The notes under the pieces: generated by a model
What the model was told of the DNA's origin: nothing
Seen by the model: only the letters and a program-made list of their open reading frames with translations
The model's database searches: none
Position numbers and translations under genes: made by a program
Part shown: positions 1 to 8,366 of the stretch, one piece after another
Numbering within the stretch: the stretch's first letter is position 1
Layout of the letters: every line of letters begins with the position of its first letter
Source: Streptomyces oryzae
GTDB lineage: Bacteria; Actinomycetota; Actinomycetes; Streptomycetales; Streptomycetaceae
Direction: 5' to 3'
DNA: 45,694 nt
Assembly: GCF_017676365.1 (NCBI RefSeq)
Contig: NZ_JADKMA010000033.1
Coordinates: 1-45,694, forward strand

Positions 1-2
1 GG

Positions 3-131
3 CTGTGCGGCGACCACAAACCGGACCACCGGCAACAAATCCTGGCCGAGTTCACCGACGGGACCGCCACAGACGGCACCCTCGTGGAGAAGAGCTTCCT
101 CAGCTCGGTGAAGGTGCTCGGCGAAGGCAGT
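3..131 (+). pseudogene. DEAD/DEAH helicase C-terminal remnant
   Basis: The frame entering from the left edge reads like the helicase C-terminal domain of Streptomyces 'helicase-associated' proteins: a GDHKPDHR segment, an ILAEF segment and the motif-V stretch SSVKVLGEG. In the family that stretch continues with GVDT and an Arg-finger motif. Here the similarity stops at about base 130 and an unrelated tail follows, so the conserved end is missing. The 5' part lies outside the window. I infer a gene broken by recombination. A second frame (about 121-246) stays open and ends in TGA, but I recognise nothing in it. Confidence 0.5.
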
Positions 132-357
132 CCCGGACGCCGAAGTCATCACCTGGCTGGGCGTGGCTCCTGGCTTGGTGAACTGGAAGCTGATGCCTGT
201 CTTTGGCCTGCCCACCGGCGACGGTGTTGGCGTGCCATCCGGTTGAAAGGTGCCTCAGTTATTAAGGAACCGGGAGGTCCCATGTCGCAGAACGGCGAAT
301 CCCCGCGACAATGGTATGCAATGAGATGGAAACAGGCTCGAGGAAGTACGTGAGAAG

Positions 358-2769
358 ATGGCACAACTCGGTGACGCAGGGGGCCTGACCAGTGGTGCTT
401 CCGCCCTGCTGGTCACCGACGTACTGGGCGAAGTGAAGGCCTGTTCCCCCGAGGTCGATGAAGTTCTGGAACTTTCGTGCGAGCGGTTGCGGGGGCGCAG
501 GCTCCCAGAGTTGCTGGTCGAACCGTCAGCTTGGTCTTCGCTGGTCAGGAGCGGATCACAGCATGGGTACAGCAGTGCGTCCCTAGGCCTCCCCGGCGGA
601 CGAGTCATCCAGGTGCGACTGGATTTTTTCCAGATGAGCGGAAGCGAGCCACAGTATCTGGTGATACTGACACCTCAATCTGCCGCCCGGCTGCGCGATG
701 AGAATCAGGCACTCCTCCATGCTCTGTTCTCCCAGACCCGCGTGGGTTTTGCAATCCACGATACAGATTTGCTGGTCACACGGATCAACGTTACACCTCT
801 GCAGGTCCTCGGCGGAGACACAAGCGCTCAGTACGAACTTCCCCTGCCGCTCAACGAGATGCTGGTCCCCCAGGATGCCGATGTCGTTCTCAGAAATCTG
901 AGGCGTGTCCTGGAAACTGGCGAACCGCTTGTGTACTGGGAACACCGGGCCAGACTCCGCACGGAGCCAGAGCGTGAATGGTGGCTCGCTACCACTTCTC
1001 TGAGATTGGAATACGACAACGGTTCCACTCTCGGGGTTGCGAGTGTCTTCACGGATATCACTGAACAATACTTTGCGCGCCGCCGCGCGGCCCTGCTGCA
1101 TTCTGCCGACGAAAAGCTCGGCTCTTCTCTGGACATTACGCAAAACGCTGAATATTTGCTACAGGTCTTGGTTCCCGATTTTGCTGACCTTGCAGCTGTC
1201 GACCTTTCCGAAGCGGTACTCGGAGGAGAAGAACCTGGTGCGGTCTTTCGCGGCTCGCCTATGCACCGAGCAGCCACCGCCCATGGGCAGGGCGAGTGGC
1301 CCTCAGATGTGTATTCGGTCGGTGACGGTTTCGTCATGGAAGCACCGCCGGACAACGGCGGGGCCGCCCCACGATTCGCGATGCGCGCTGCACATGTGGG
1401 CCTGCTTCGTACGCAGTCAGCGGAGGTACCAGTCAGTTCTCGCTGGTTGCTGCCACAGGATCGCGGGGACAGCTTGGTGGTGCCTCTTTGGGCCCGGGGC
1501 CAAGTACTGGGCACAGTCGTCCTCTGGCGCAGTGCGGAAAGGGCCCCGTTCTCCGACCAAGACGCTACCCTCGCCGACGAGGTGGGTTCACGTGCGGCTC
1601 TTGGCATCGAAAACGCGCGCCGATACAAGCGTGAGCAGAAGACGGTAGAGACTTTGCAACGCAGTCTTTTGCCGCAGCCCGTTTTCGAACTAACGGCTAC
1701 TCAGGCCGCTGGTAACTACGTACCAGCCGCTACTGCCGCGGGTACAGGCGGCAGTTGGTACGACGTGATTCAGTTGTCCTCGTCCCGCGTCGCTTTCGTC
1801 ATGGGGGATGTTTCCGGTCATGGTCTTGGGGCGACCGCGACGATGGGCCGATTGCGCACAGCCGTGCAGACACTGACGGACCTGGACCTTCCGCCCGACG
1901 AATTGCTCACGCGTTTGGACGACTTGGTGGTCCGTCTGGCCGAGACGCAGCCCCACACGAATACCGATGAGGAGGCTGCCAACTCCGCAGTAGGGGCCAC
2001 ATGTCTCTATTGTGTGTATGACCCAGTGGATGGTCGGTGCACTATGGTGTCGGCTGGTCGTTTGCCGCCCTTGATTATTCGGCCCAACGGCTCGGCTGAT
2101 CCGGCTCCTCTCAACCCCGGGCCTCCGTTCGGAACTGGCGGTACTCCGTTCGACAGTATCGAGAGGTCCCTCGAACCAGGGAGCGTCCTCGCGTTTTTCA
2201 GCGAAGAACTCATCGCGGCGCGGGATGGATATACGCGAGATCAGCGCTTGGATCTGCTGCGTGAGCAGGTTGCAGGCTTGGCTGCCGACGAATGCACCCC
2301 AGCAGAAATGGGAGAGAGGGTACTTGATGCGTTGCTGCCTGACCGGGCCCCAGCCAACGATGTAGCGCTGCTGATCGCGCGCGTGCAACCATTGCCGGAA
2401 ACCGCTACGGTCGGCTGGCAATTCCCCGCTGACCCGCAGGCAGTCGCAAGGGCACGGGACCTGTCCAACAGGCAGCTCGAAGCGTGGAATCTTCCTGACC
2501 AAGTGCTCGCCACCGAACTGATTGTCAGCGAGCTCGTCACCAACGCCGTCCGTTATACCGGAGGCCCCATCCAGCTGCGGTTGATTCACAATGAATCATT
2601 GATCTGCGAGGTTTCTGATCCGAGTGAGACCCAGCCACACTTGCGGCGTGCGCGGCCAAACGATGAGGGTGGACGCGGCTTGTTTCTCGTGGCTCAACTT
2701 TCCCATCGATGGGGAAGTCGATACACCGCTTCCGGGAAAACCATCTGGACCGAGCAGCTTCTTGACTGA
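358..2769 (+). CDS. PAS/GAF-SpoIIE (PP2C)-HATPase sensor protein
   Basis: An 803-residue cytoplasmic multidomain protein. Two PAS-like regions (about 1-120 and 120-240) are followed by a GAF domain (about 245-425), a SpoIIE/PP2C domain (about 435-675) and a C-terminal RsbW-like HATPase_c domain (about 690-800). Proteins of this layout control anti-sigma/anti-anti-sigma switches by dephosphorylation and kinase activity. The phosphatase centre keeps GDVSGHG (D484, H488), D469 and a C-terminal Asp (D668). The usual GGDWYD motif is GGSWYD (S466), so the first metal-binding Asp is missing. The HATPase N-box is intact (E725, N729), with a GGRGL box downstream. ATG 358 follows GAGGAAG at 340-346. 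Third positions look less G/C-rich than in genes further right. A paralog lies at 8363-10825. No anti-sigma partner gene is adjacent. Confidence 0.85.
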   Translation: MAQLGDAGGLTSGASALLVTDVLGEVKACSPEVDEVLELSCERLRGRRLPELLVEPSAWSSLVRSGSQHGYSSASLGLPGGRVIQVRLDFFQMSGSEPQYLVILTPQSAARLRDENQALLHALFSQTRVGFAIHDTDLLVTRINVTPLQVLGGDTSAQYELPLPLNEMLVPQDADVVLRNLRRVLETGEPLVYWEHRARLRTEPEREWWLATTSLRLEYDNGSTLGVASVFTDITEQYFARRRAALLHSADEKLGSSLDITQNAEYLLQVLVPDFADLAAVDLSEAVLGGEEPGAVFRGSPMHRAATAHGQGEWPSDVYSVGDGFVMEAPPDNGGAAPRFAMRAAHVGLLRTQSAEVPVSSRWLLPQDRGDSLVVPLWARGQVLGTVVLWRSAERAPFSDQDATLADEVGSRAALGIENARRYKREQKTVETLQRSLLPQPVFELTATQAAGNYVPAATAAGTGGSWYDVIQLSSSRVAFVMGDVSGHGLGATATMGRLRTAVQTLTDLDLPPDELLTRLDDLVVRLAETQPHTNTDEEAANSAVGATCLYCVYDPVDGRCTMVSAGRLPPLIIRPNGSADPAPLNPGPPFGTGGTPFDSIERSLEPGSVLAFFSEELIAARDGYTRDQRLDLLREQVAGLAADECTPAEMGERVLDALLPDRAPANDVALLIARVQPLPETATVGWQFPADPQAVARARDLSNRQLEAWNLPDQVLATELIVSELVTNAVRYTGGPIQLRLIHNESLICEVSDPSETQPHLRRARPNDEGGRGLFLVAQLSHRWGSRYTASGKTIWTEQLLD

Positions 2770-2889
2770 ATTTCACCCATTCTCGCTGCTGTTTCAGACG
2801 GATGTGTTTGTGGGGTTTGGGCTGGTGTATCGCGGAACCGTTTCTGACGAGGCCGGGGCGACCGGGCCGGCCGAGGCACGACGCACGCG

Positions 2890-3021
2890 ATGTTGACTGA
2901 CAGGTTCCAGCCGGTGTGTCAGCGCGGATGGATGCTGGCCGACCTGGCCCGCGCGATCGTGCTGGGTGGAAAGGCGATCGGCGACATCGCCACCCTGGAA
3001 CACCGGCGTTCGCCCCTCTGA
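2890..3021 (+). pseudogene. IS1380-family transposase N-terminal remnant
   Basis: A 43-residue frame resembles the N-terminal part of IS1380-type transposases, where a segment like MLADLA.AI..G...IGDIA precedes a helix-turn-helix region. It ends at a stop after HRRSPL, and the catalytic DDE domain is absent. It abuts an oppositely oriented IS701-type remnant, so it is probably the stub left by a nested insertion or deletion. The family call rests on a short match. Confidence 0.4.
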
Positions 3022-3099
3022 GCAACCGCCTCAGCGCTCGCGGTGGGCCGGCCCCCTGAACATGGGCGAGCTGCCGTTGCGGCAATCGGCTGCGCCATG

Positions 3100-3510
3100 G
3101 TGCAGGGCCACGGCGGTGCCGGTGTACTCCGCTGCACCCCGGCCGAAACCCTTCCCTTCATCATGAAACCGGTCTCGTCGAGAACGAGAAACACCTCCGT
3201 CGGTGCTGAGGTGCTCGACGGCATAGGAGCGGACATCGTCCCGGGCGGTATCGGCGTTCCAGCGGGTGCTTCGCAACAGCTGCTGCGTCGGCCCAGGACG
3301 AGTATGGTTCGCCCGCTCCGCCAGCTGCCAGCGGTTCTTCCGCACGACACCCGACAGCGACCCGAGCAGATGGGCACGAGCGGTGGCACGTGGCTCACCC
3401 CTCCCGAACCGTCCAGCAATCGGGGCCATGGCCTGGTCGAACATCGCCCGCCATCGGGCACCCTCCACGCTGTGGTCCGCAGCCACCGCACGATCTTCAG
3501 GAGTCTTCAC
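3100..3510 (-). pseudogene. IS701-family transposase, frameshifted 5' part
   Basis: Reading leftward from ATG 3510, the N-terminus typical of actinobacterial IS701 transposases is seen (WRAMFDQAMAPIAGRFGR, then RNADTARDDVR-like sequence and a YAVEHL segment). At about 3195 the frame is lost. The conserved catalytic stretch LVLDETGFMMKGRVSAGVQR continues in a second frame, and EYTGTA returns in the first. The rest of the about 400-residue enzyme is missing. The element is therefore dead by at least two frameshifts and a 3' deletion. Confidence 0.7.
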
Positions 3511-3522
3511 AAACCCCGGTGA

Positions 3523-4066
3523 TCATGCGGTGGCCGCCTCGGTTCCCGGGTGGGCCATACAAGATCGCGAAGTCACACTGGAGTACCAGGGGTACCTCAT
3601 CCCTGCTGGGCACCCACCGGCGACACAAGCAAGAACACGCCCTCGCCGCATAACCAACGAGTCTCGACAACCACGGGGAAGCACAACGCCTTCACGGCCG
3701 GCCCATTCGTGCGCACTATGGGGAGCGCGCCACGAGAAGCCCGTGCTGACCACACTGACGCGCACATGTCCCAGCAACCACTCCAACCACTCCCCCGGCC
3801 TCAGCCTTGCTATGTCTTCCCATCTCAAGGGAAATCGCTGCCGCCATCAGTGCTGATGGATTCTGCGGAGCTACGCAAGCCCACCAGTGCTGAGGGGCGA
3901 TCGATTCCATTCATGCTCCACCGACCGGGCGCAGCAGACCTCTGGCGCAGGGCTGCCGCCGCACATCTCCCTCGGCTCTTGATCTTCTTCCCGCTGGCCT
4001 ACCAGTTGGTGCGATCCGCATGTGCAGCCGCCGCGCCAACGGTCTGTCCTCCCATAAAGGAGACTG
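3523..4066. other. Intergenic stretch, nothing recognised
   Basis: About 540 bases between the IS701 remnant and the isochorismatase-like gene. Several overlapping frames stay open, but none shows a recognisable domain or a credible ribosome site. A ribosome site (AAAGGAG, 4056-4062) near the right end serves the next gene. The rest may be decayed insertion-element DNA. Confidence 0.4.
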
Positions 4067-4693
4067 ATGAACACCGCAGTACTCGTCATCGACATGCAGA
4101 ACGGGTTTTGCCACCCCAACGGAAGTCTTCCGCGTCATGTGATGGCCCTGCCTGGGACAGCCCAGGTCATCGACACCATTCGCGGGCTGCTCGAAGCAGC
4201 CCGCGCAGAGGACTTGCCCATCATCTATACGCGACACGTCTGGAGGGCCGGCCTGGTCGACTGCCCCCAATACTTGGCCCGGGATTTCCCCGCGGGTGAG
4301 CAGCCGCTTGTGCGCGGCACATGGGATGCCCAGATCGTCGACGAACTCGAACCGCACGAACACGATGTGGTCATCGATAAAAATCGGTTCGACGCGTTCC
4401 TGCACACCGACTTGGCGGTGGTTCTGCGGTCCCTCGAAGCGGATCAGCTCCTGGTGACCGGCGTAATGACGAACGTTTGCGTGGAATCAACAGTACGCAC
4501 GGGCAGCCAGTTGGACTACACCATGCTGGTCGCCACAGATTGCACTGCCGGTCCTGAAGGACAGAAGGAGCCGTCCCTGACCGCCATGGAGCGGTTTTTC
4601 GCCTATCAGGTAGCACCGTGGCGCAACTGCTTTGAGACTGTAGGAGGCGCTCCGAGGTCTCCCGGCAGATACCCGGTAGGGGCCCTCCCATGA
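4067..4693 (+). CDS. Isochorismatase-family cysteine hydrolase
   Basis: A 208-residue cytosolic alpha/beta hydrolase of the isochorismatase/nicotinamidase superfamily. The catalytic triad is complete: D9 in VLVIDMQ, K105 in IDKNRFDAF and C138 in the nucleophile motif TNVCVES, preceded by the usual GVMTN turn. Members hydrolyse amides, ureido acids or isochorismate; nothing in the sequence fixes the substrate. The length matches single-domain family members. ATG 4067 follows AAAGGAG at a good distance. The last 20 or so residues (after CFETVGG) are not conserved-looking. It sits alone among insertion-element debris with no pathway partner nearby, so its role is unknown. Confidence 0.9.
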   Translation: MNTAVLVIDMQNGFCHPNGSLPRHVMALPGTAQVIDTIRGLLEAARAEDLPIIYTRHVWRAGLVDCPQYLARDFPAGEQPLVRGTWDAQIVDELEPHEHDVVIDKNRFDAFLHTDLAVVLRSLEADQLLVTGVMTNVCVESTVRTGSQLDYTMLVATDCTAGPEGQKEPSLTAMERFFAYQVAPWRNCFETVGGAPRSPGRYPVGALP

Positions 4694-4711
4694 GGAAACG
4701 AGAGGTACGTC

Positions 4712-4870
4712 GTGGCCCCAGTGAGCAAATGCTCACCGGATTTCAAAGAAGGAATGGTCCAGGCTGCGCTCCTGTCGAACACGGCCATCTCGGAGAGGGC
4801 CTGGGCAATTGGCCTTGAACCGGGAGAGGCTATGTGGCTGGGTGAAGAAGCACGGTAGTCCTCTCCGGTT
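4712..4870 (+). pseudogene. IS3-family OrfA (HTH_Tnp_1) remnant
   Basis: The reading YVVAPVSKCSPDFKEG... matches the start of IS3-type OrfA proteins (YSPEFKEEAV..., then a helix-turn-helix). After a frameshift at about 4840 the typical end WVKKHG appears in another frame. No OrfB (integrase domain) is present. It is a short, dead N-terminal piece. Confidence 0.5.
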
Positions 4871-5096
4871 CAGTGGCCCGCTACAGGCCGCTACAGGCCC
4901 GGCACGCAGGGGTGTAGCCCGACCGCTGGCTGCTCGTGCGCGATTCTGGCCCGGTCATCTCCCGTCTTGACGAAGGAGGGCAGGAGCGAAGGGGTCGGAA
5001 CCAATGGCTTGGTGACGATGAATCAGTGAGGCGGGAGGCCCTCATCTTCCGCGTGATCCAGTGTGATGAGGTGGACGTTCTGCGGAGAGATCAGAC

Positions 5097-5870
5097 GTGG
5101 TCGCCACCCTCTACGAGAGCGCAGTCACCATGGGCCGACTGAGCGGTCAGCCGCTCGACCAGGACACCATGGAGCGCATGTGCGCCGAGTACCGGGCCTT
5201 CCTCGCCGCGCTCGACGGCGACGCCGGGGAACTCCCCGAGGAAGGACCGGAACGACTTCCGGCGGTACTTCGACAGGGTCGTCAAGGACGAGCTGACGGC
5301 GCACCGACACTGTGGACGGCCGGCCGGGCCGTCGTCGGTCCGCTCCCAGGCGCGATCACCGTCGCCTCGCTTCCCGAGCCCTACCGGCGAAGGGCCGGCC
5401 TGCCCGAGATGCCCGGCGCCACGACGCTCATGCAGGGCGCCTACCTCGCCGCCCGGCTCAGCCGTTTCCTGCCCGAGGGCTGGATCGATGCCGAAACCAT
5501 CATCGAGGCCCTCTCGCGCCCAACAGCGACGCCCCCCGCCCGGACCGTGACCGCGCTGCGCGCCCGCATGAAGCGAGCATCGGCCCTGCTCCGCCTCCTC
5601 ACACCACGGAGGAGTGACACCCGGCCCCGACCCGGTCCCGGCCGCCTCGGCGGCCACGGGAGAGGGCCAGCGCTCGGCGGAGGAGTTCTTCCGTCAGGTG
5701 CTGGACCAGACTGGCGACGGCCACCTCGACTGGCCTGACCTCGCCGCCATGGCACGCGAACTGGCCACCCGCCTTAGCCTCGACGAACCCGGGGGGGGGG
5801 ACCTGGCTCTACGACGCCTCCGCCGCCTGGTGCCGCGAGCTGCAGGCCGCCCTCGACACGGACGGCGACG
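5097..5870 (+). pseudogene. MpaB-type oxygenase (DUF2236) plus EF-hand protein, frameshifted
   Basis: The frame from about 5097 (VVATLYESAV, MERMCAEYRAF) looks like the DUF2236/MpaB oxygenase family, haem enzymes acting on polymers or small organics. At about 5236 the frame shifts and NDFRRYFDRVVKDELTAH follows. After a gap or second shift the original frame resumes (GPLPGAITVASLPEPYRR to LLRLLTPRR). From 5614 a third frame carries an EF-hand-like loop, DQTGDGHLDWPDLAAMAREL. This frame is lost at a run of ten G (5791-5800), after which WLYDA and a second EF-hand, DTDGDGRV, read in another frame. The gene then ends abruptly against an inverted recombinase remnant. Whether the parts were one fusion protein or two coupled genes cannot be decided here. 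Confidence 0.6.
5791..5800. repeat. Ten-G homopolymer at a frameshift point
   Basis: Ten consecutive G inside the EF-hand reading frame. Nine G would join the upstream frame (ending RLSLDEP) to the downstream one (WLYDA to DTDGDGRV) without a stop. One extra base is therefore exactly what separates the two halves of the EF-hand region. Confidence 0.8.
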
Positions 5871-5873
5871 GCC

Positions 5874-6390
5874 GTGTCCCCTCTGGTCGAGCGCGGCCCT
5901 CTTGGCGGGGTCCAGGTCGGCGTTGCGGAGGAAGTCGCGTGCCTTGCCGGGTATGTCGAGGGTGACCGGCAGTTCCCCGGCCGGGGTGTGCTCATGGCCG
6001 GCCGCGGTGTGTTCGGGCATGAGGTCGGCGACGGCCGTACGGACGGCGCCGCGGCTGACGTCGTGTTTGCGGGCAAGGGCGGCGATGGAGCGGCCCTCCA
6101 GGTACGCGGTGCGCACGGCGTCGGTCTTGTCGGCCGCCACAGTGGGGCGGCGTCCGCCCTTGCTGCCCTTGACCTCGGCAGCCCGGAGCCGGTCGTACGT
6201 CAGCTCCGTTGGAGGCGTTGGAGGTCGTGCGGGAGTTCGCCGACGGCGGCGAGGGTCTGCGCCATGAACTTCACGGTGGACAGCAGCTCGCCGAGTGCGC
6301 GGGTGGCGGTCGGTGAGGTCCATTGTGGAGAACGCGCCGTCGTGAATGCGCACCACCACCTGACGGTGTAGGACGTCAAGTACGTCGAGG
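5874..6390 (-). pseudogene. Serine recombinase (resolvase) C-terminal remnant
   Basis: Read leftward, pieces of a small resolvase/invertase appear in alternating frames: VVRIHDGAFSTMDL, then LLSTVKFMAQTLAAVGEL (long helix E region), then RLRAAEVKGSKGGRRPTV and a C-terminal helix-turn-helix (IAALARKHDVSRGAVRTAV). The N-terminal catalytic domain with its nucleophile Ser is missing, replaced at about 6390 by the end of an IS5-type transposase. At least two frameshifts are present, so it is not functional. Confidence 0.7.
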
Positions 6391-7175
6391 GCGTTCGCGG
6401 TCGAAGCCGGGCGGACGCCCGCCCGCCGAGTCCTGGCGCAGACGGTGGCCAGCCTGGTCTCGCTTCTCCGGAACGGTGTGCGGGATCTGCCGCTTGACGC
6501 AGGTAGTCACGCATCTGGCAGGAGGAGTAGGCGCGGTCGACGATTACGTGATCAGAGCAGGCCAGCGGAGGCCCGGTGCCGGGCCGGAGCACGTGGATGC
6601 GGTCCCTGACTTCGGTGAACTGAGGTGCGTCATCGCGCTGTCCGCCGGTGACCACGACCACGAGAATGTGCCCGGAAGCGTCGGCGGCCAGGTGGAGCTT
6701 GGTCAGCCCGCCCTGCGAGCGGCCGAGCCCGTGGTCGTCCGGCTCGGCCGCCAAGCTGTCCGGGCCCTTCCGGCCCGGACGGTGTGTGCCCCCTTTTGCG
6801 GGCTCCGGCCGCGTGCTGGTGAGCTCGGCAGACCGTTCAGTCCACGGACGCCTCCCACTCGTGCCCTGCACTATCGGCCTTGACCTGCAGCTTCTTCAGG
6901 ACGTGGGCCCAGGTTCCGTCGATATGCCAGCGGCGGAAGAGCGTATGTCCGGTCTCCCACAGACGGCCCGTACCGCTCGGGTGTGTCCCGCCACGGCGAC
7001 CCGGTTCTGGCCCGCCATCAGATCACGTTGAAGACCTGCAGCCGGTCCCGGGGCTTGCGCCCCATCACCGGCAGCGGCGACAACACCGCCTCCAGGCGTC
7101 CCACTTGTTGGCCCGCCAGGTCCCCACGAGCCATTGCGAGAGCGTTCACCACCTTGATCAACAACTCGAACAGGA
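6385..7175 (-). pseudogene. IS5-family transposase, decayed
   Basis: Reading leftward, the typical order is visible in broken frames: PVMGRKPRDRLQVFN, LWETGHTLFRRWHIDGTWA, VKADSAGHEWEASVD followed by an in-frame stop where TVCRAHQH should continue, then DDHGLGRSQGGLTKLHLAAD, VVTGGQRDDAPQF, DHVIVDRAYSS and a terminal FDRER-like piece in a shifted frame. The Asp and Glu neighbourhoods of the DDE site can be traced, but several frameshifts and the internal stop make it inactive. Confidence 0.75.
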
Positions 7176-7179
7176 CCTA

Positions 7180-7400
7180 ACAGCCTGCGCGCCACGCCGG
7201 TGAGCTGGACGAACCCACCTTCTGCCATGTGGCGAAGTAGCCATGGCAGGTGTCCCAGGCCGGGAAGTCGTGCGGCAGGTGGCGCCAAGCGCACCCTGGT
7301 GCGGTCCTCGTATGGATCGCGTTCGTGATCTCACGGCGCACAGATCGCGCTCCGGCGGGCGCCGATGTTCAGGGCGTGCCGACCGCCGTCCGGCTCGGTC
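7180..7400 (-). pseudogene. Second IS5-type transposase N-terminal fragment
   Basis: On the minus strand one frame contains the conserved N-terminal stretch WRHLPHDFPAWDTCHGYFA followed by TWQK. In IS5-type elements this region lies upstream of the catalytic core. The core is absent, since the neighbouring IS5 remnant is of another subtype. It appears to be a separate, truncated element. Confidence 0.55.
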
Positions 7401-7599
7401 AACTCCCAGCGGCCGCGCAACACAAACAAGGTGACGCAACACAAACAAGTGAGCAGTGCGCCGACAGCTCCACAAGACGATCGTCTCGTGTCCAAAATTG
7501 CTGGAGAAAGCGCATCTATAGAGAGAAAACAGCCTCTGCGCGTTTCCAGCCTGGCCGGGTGAAGGGCGGGGTCTGAGCGTGCAGAAGCCCCAGGTACAC

Positions 7600-8115
7600 G
7601 GGTTCACGACCAGGATCACTGGTTCTACCAGTGTGAGCGTGGGCGGCCAGGCCCTGCTCGTTCTCGCACACCTGCGCTGCGGCCATACCTACGCTGCGGG
7701 TTTTCGGGGTGGGCGCCACCACCGCCTACCGGTACATCGCCGAGACCGTCGATGTCCTGGCCGCCGCCCTCACTCCTTACGCTCGCCGAAACGGTGAGCA
7801 CCGCCCTCCACCACGGTGTTCGTGATCCTGGAGGGGCATGCTGCTGCCGATCGACCGCATCGCCGCCGACCGCACCTTCTACTCCGGCAAACACAAGTGC
7901 CGACGGCACCATACGGGGGCCCTACTGGGGGCGTTGGGAGAAGCTGTCCGCAGGACAGCAGGCCGTCAACCGCTCGCACGCGGTGATCCGCGTGCTCGTC
8001 GAACAGGCAATGGCCGCCCTCGAGACCTGGCGACTCCTGCACAGGCTCCGGCGCTTCACCACCCGAATCACCAACCCCGTCCCAAACCGTCCTCCCTCTG
8101 CACCGAACCTTCCCA
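7600..8115 (+). pseudogene. DDE transposase (IS5 / DDE_Tnp_4 type) remnant
   Basis: Plus-strand pieces of a third transposase: LVLAHLRCGHTYA, then GATTAYRYIAETVDVLAAAL in a shifted frame, a VILEG...LLPIDRIAADRTFYSGKHK core, and after a large deletion the C-terminal EKLSAGQQAVNRSHAVIRVL and WRLLHRLRRFTTRITN. The central catalytic portion is missing and the frame changes at least twice. An open frame from 7838 runs straight into the next real gene, but that is an accident of the decay. Confidence 0.7.
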
Positions 8116-8270
8116 AACTGAGGTTGGGAACGCTCGCTGCTTCCTCTCGGCTACTGGCTTCTTCGAGAAGCTGACTCGAAATGCGGTCCTGTGCACGAGC
8201 GTACGGAAGATCAATCCAAGATATTGTTGTGCTCGTTTCGGTGAGTGCTGGAAGCGGGAGGAAACGTGCG

Positions 8271-8366
8271 ATGAGCTGCTCTCCTTTCGGTTCCTTCCAC
8301 AGTTCGACCAGTCCTGTGACAGGAAGGGAGCCGTCAGTGACCGGCGCCGTCGGGGGCTCCAGGTGA
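8271..8366 (+). CDS. 31-residue upstream ORF coupled to the SpoIIE-like gene
   Basis: ATG 8271 is preceded by a strong ribosome site, GGGAGGAAA (8256-8264). The frame encodes 31 residues rich in Ser, Thr and Gly (start MSCSPFGSF) and stops with TGA at 8364-8366. That stop overlaps the GTG start (8363) of the following multidomain gene as GTGA, the usual sign of translational coupling. The peptide has no recognised domain. It may be a coupling leader, or the former N-terminus of the next protein separated by a frameshift. Confidence 0.45.
   Translation: MSCSPFGSFHSSTSPVTGREPSVTGAVGGSR

Noticed and set aside
7838..8362. N-terminal extension of the second SpoIIE-like protein from ATG 7838
   Set aside because: The first 175 codons read through transposase remnants, and the overlap with a small ORF marks GTG 8363 as the start.
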